Shown in pieces: positions 62,196-64,000 of a stretch of DNA of 64,000 bases. The stretch is taken from NCBI GenBank assembly GCA_900547975.1, contig URIX01000004.1, forward strand, positions 6,247-70,246. Direction: 5' to 3'. Position 1 is the stretch's first letter. The number at the start of each line of letters is the position of its first letter. The DNA is from an uncultured Eubacteriales bacterium (GTDB lineage Bacteria > Bacillota > Clostridia > Christensenellales > CAG-917). The notes under the pieces are model-generated. The model saw nothing but the letters and a program-made list of their open reading frames with translations, searched no databases and was not told the DNA's origin. Position numbers and translations under genes: made by a program.

Positions 62196-62492
62196 CCCTC
62201 TGCGCTCTCAAAACGAGCGACACGCAACTCATGATGTCATTCCGCGCGCCGTGCGATGGGGATGCCCCTCTTTTAATGCATACGGACACATTTTGACCAC
62301 GAGTACCTGCAGATTATTTCTTCGGGGTCCCCGCAAAACAGCATTGTTTTGTGGGGTGAACAAAAGGTCGCCGTGTTCGAATCCGTGCTTCCCTCTGCGC
62401 TCTCAAAATAATCAACGAGCAACTATCGCTATCGCTCCGCACGACGTGCGATAGGAATATCCACTATTTTTTAATGCAAACGAGCATATTTT
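62196..62492. repeat. Duplicated block with a tRNA-Thr 3' remnant
   Basis: 62196-62294 and 62391-62492 are imperfect direct repeats (both start CCCTCTGCGCTCTCAAAA and end in CATATTTT/CACATTTT). Between them, AGGTCGCCGTGTTCGAATCC (62365-62384) closely copies the tRNA-Thr T-arm region (62085-62105), and a 12-bp hairpin CCCCGCAAAACA / TGTTTTGTGGGG lies at 62329-62356. No ORF is supported here. Confidence 0.7.
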
Positions 62493-62507
62493 ATTCAATT
62501 CAAATTC

Positions 62508-62564
62508 GGGTGTGGGTGCAACCCACCCTCAATTATTAATTATTCATTATTAATTATTAATTTC
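62508..62564. repeat. GC-hairpin plus AATTATT repeat, copy 3
   Basis: GGGTGTGGGT / ACCCACCC hairpin head then AATTATTAATTATTCATT-type units. Same composite as copies 1, 2 and 4. Confidence 0.8.
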
Positions 62565-62672
62565 TATGCTATCGTTTTTTAACTATATTTAGTTTTTATT
62601 GACATATTTTTCAGACGTGATATAATCAAATATGAAATTTATTTCAGGTTAAGGATATAAAAGGATATACAA

Positions 62673-63296
62673 ATGAAAACCGATCGCACGTTAAGATTTT
62701 TGCAAAACGTAAAATGCCCCGAATCCAACAGATACGGTCGCGCGCAATTAAGAGGTATGAACAACCGCTATTCCCTACTTTCGACGTGGGGATTGTCGCA
62801 CGTCTTTTTCCAAAGAAAAAGACTCGTTCTCGACGTGGGTTGCGGTGGCGGTAAAAACCTTAAACGCATACTCAATCAATCGAAACAAGTCAACGCAATC
62901 GGCGTAGACCAATCCGCAGAGAGCGTAAAGATGTCCACTCGCACAAATCGCCGCGCGGTGAAATCGGGACGTTTGCAAGTGGTGCAAGGCAGCGTAGAAG
63001 CACTTCCCTTCGCAAGCAATCTTTTCGACCTTGTGACCGCAGTCGAATCCGTGCACTTTTGGAATATTGAAAAAGGCATATCGGAAGTGTATCGCACTCT
63101 CAAAAAAGGCGGACAATTCCTAATCGTCAACGAAACGCAAACGAGCGACGGAATCGAAGCGTATCTTGCCGAAATCGGCTTTCAAGTTTACACCAAACAT
63201 CAACTCGAATCCTTCTTGAAGAAAGCGGGATTCAAGAAAATCCGCACAGATGTCAACGAAAACGGCAAATGGATTGCAATCGTCGCCGAAAAATAA
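62673..63296 (+). CDS. Class I SAM-dependent methyltransferase
   Basis: 207 aa. SAM motif I LVLDVGCGGGKNLKRIL (about 51-67), acidic NAIGVDQSAESV, VVQGSVEALPFASNLFDLVTAVESVHFW and YRTLKKGGQFLIVNE: a methyltransferase-11 fold like UbiE or arsenite methyltransferase but without Cys residues for arsenite. Substrate unknown. AAAAGGA lies before the ATG. Flanked on both sides by AATTATT repeats. Confidence 0.85.
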   Translation: MKTDRTLRFLQNVKCPESNRYGRAQLRGMNNRYSLLSTWGLSHVFFQRKRLVLDVGCGGGKNLKRILNQSKQVNAIGVDQSAESVKMSTRTNRRAVKSGRLQVVQGSVEALPFASNLFDLVTAVESVHFWNIEKGISEVYRTLKKGGQFLIVNETQTSDGIEAYLAEIGFQVYTKHQLESFLKKAGFKKIRTDVNENGKWIAIVAEK

Positions 63297-63313
63297 AAAA
63301 GGCAAACAAAAAA

Positions 63314-63346
63314 AATCTCACTCGAAAATGAGTGAGATTATTTCTT
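63314..63346 (+). terminator. Terminator of the methyltransferase gene
   Basis: AATCTCACTC / GAGTGAGATT stem around GAAAAT, then ATTTCTT. Confidence 0.75.
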
Positions 63347-63356
63347 CGTTTATTTA

Positions 63357-63413
63357 AGGCTCTGCCTTCCGCAATTATTAATTATTCATTATTAATTATT
63401 AATTATTAATTTT
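63357..63413. repeat. GC-hairpin plus AATTATT repeat, copy 4
   Basis: Shortened head (GGCTCTGCCTTCCGC) with five AATTATT-type units; closest to copy 3 in the tandem part. Confidence 0.75.
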
Positions 63414-63439
63414 CCGTGCCATTCGGCGCAAATCAATTA

Positions 63440-64000
63440 TTAATTGATATTCACGTCCAAGTCTATATCGTCGACAAATTGCGATTGATACAGTTTCTCA
63501 TACACACCGCCCTTTTCTATGAGTTGGTCGTGCGTGCCTTGCTCGACGATTTTGCCGCCGTCTATCACAACGATACAATCCGCTTTGCGAACGGTCGAAA
63601 GTCTGTGCGCGACGACGATTGTCGTTCTCCCCTTGCAAAGTTCAAAGAGCGCCTTTTGTATAATCGCTTCCGTGGTGTTGTCGAGTGCGCTCGTCGCTTC
63701 GTCAAGAATGAGAATGGACGGATTTTTGAGGAACACGCGCGCAATACTCAACCTTTGTTTCTGACCGCCCGAAAGTTTGACGCCTCTCTCGCCTATTTGC
63801 GTGTCGTAGCCGTCGGGCAAACTTCTGATATATGCGTCTATGTCGGCTTTCTTTGCCGCCTCGATAATTTCCTCGTCGGTGGCGTTCTCTTTGCCGTAGG
63901 CGATGTTTTGCTTGAACGTACCCGTAAACAAGAACACGTCTTGCTGAACGATACCCACGTTTTTGCGCATAGAATCGTTTTTTATCTCGCTTATAGGCTC
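63440..64000 (-). CDS. ABC exporter, ATP-binding end (partial)
   Basis: C-terminal 186 residues of an MsbA/LmrA-type exporter; the frame continues past the right edge, so the start is outside. Visible: Q-loop [11 protein letters not shown], signature [14 protein letters not shown], Walker [15 protein letters not shown]-loop and switch His VVAHRLSTV. Walker A and membrane domain lie beyond the window. Substrate unknown. Confidence 0.93.
   Translation of the reverse strand, partial: EPISEIKNDSMRKNVGIVQQDVFLFTGTFKQNIAYGKENATDEEIIEAAKKADIDAYIRSLPDGYDTQIGERGVKLSGGQKQRLSIARVFLKNPSILILDEATSALDNTTEAIIQKALFELCKGRTTIVVAHRLSTVRKADCIVVIDGGKIVEQGTHDQLIEKGGVYEKLYQSQFVDDIDLDVNIN

Noticed and set aside
63314..63413. 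CRISPR- or IS-like end after the methyltransferase gene
   Set aside because: The hairpin is an ordinary terminator and the following tract is the AATTATT composite repeat; no transposase is present.

Overview
The window looks like a chromosomal segment of an endospore-forming Clostridia-type Firmicute, probably an uncultured gut lineage. The evidence is a dense set of sporulation genes (pro-sigK, sigG, pro-sigE, spoIIGA, spoIVB, a SpoIIM-like gene, gerW/ytfJ, ylmC, dacF), a meso-DAP-type MurE, a dcw cluster in Firmicutes order and an HrcA/CIRCE-controlled dnaK operon. Most genes are on the minus strand. I cannot assign a species from sequence alone.

Layout. 1-5214 (minus): a cut-off D,D-carboxypeptidase, gerW, its DUF2953 partner, scpB-scpA, dacF and a SpoIIM-like membrane protein. 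5325-13546: a sporulation-control block with a receiver-less Spo0A-type DNA-binding protein, spoIVB, an FAD enzyme, sigK, nrdR with two candidate NrdR boxes, ylmC, sigG, sigE and spoIIGA. 13714-27210 (minus): mraZ-rsmH-ftsL-like-spoVD/ftsI-murE-mraY-murD-ftsW-murA from a consensus promoter at 27182-27210, then ftsA-ftsZ from a second promoter at 16376-16403. murF and murG are absent from their usual slots. 27553-35557: a coat-like Cys protein, a phosphoesterase, engB, clpX, clpP, tig and rqcH. 35676-48164 is more accessory: UPF0210/ACT pair, PAP2 phosphatase, a structured RNA candidate, M29 aminopeptidase, an old-yellow-enzyme flavoprotein, tRNA-Glu with a repeat-flanked nucleoside phosphorylase, a 25-aa membrane peptide, and an ArsR/HMA/P-type ATPase metal-efflux locus. 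48420-52988: a 1522-aa surface protein with two metallophosphoesterase domains. 53213-61613 (minus): hrcA-grpE-dnaK-dnaJ-prmA-rsmE-mtaB-hit. The right end has tRNA-Thr, a methyltransferase and part of an ABC exporter.

The most unusual content is a family of about 125-130 bp fold-back elements at 35676-35802, 39520-39641, 39640-39769, 41342-41468, 47318-47442 and 53099-53227, plus a decayed copy near 41159-41280. Five of them sit exactly at the stop codon of a minus-strand gene. Their outer 17-19 bp arms differ from locus to locus, yet each arm is an almost perfect inverted copy of the adjoining gene end. The interior is a conserved, covarying hairpin. I know of no named element class with this arrangement.

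Other points worth following: a stand-alone Spo0A effector domain beside spoIVB; two or three plus-strand genes whose -10 box lies 6 nt from the start codon (likely leaderless); a shared CATATATTG promoter motif before a coat-like gene and a 25-aa peptide gene; long low-complexity N-terminal extensions on ScpA, FtsZ, FtsW and the FtsL-like protein; a dispersed AT-rich repeat with a GC hairpin head; and duplicated tRNA-3'-like sequences beside both tRNA genes.
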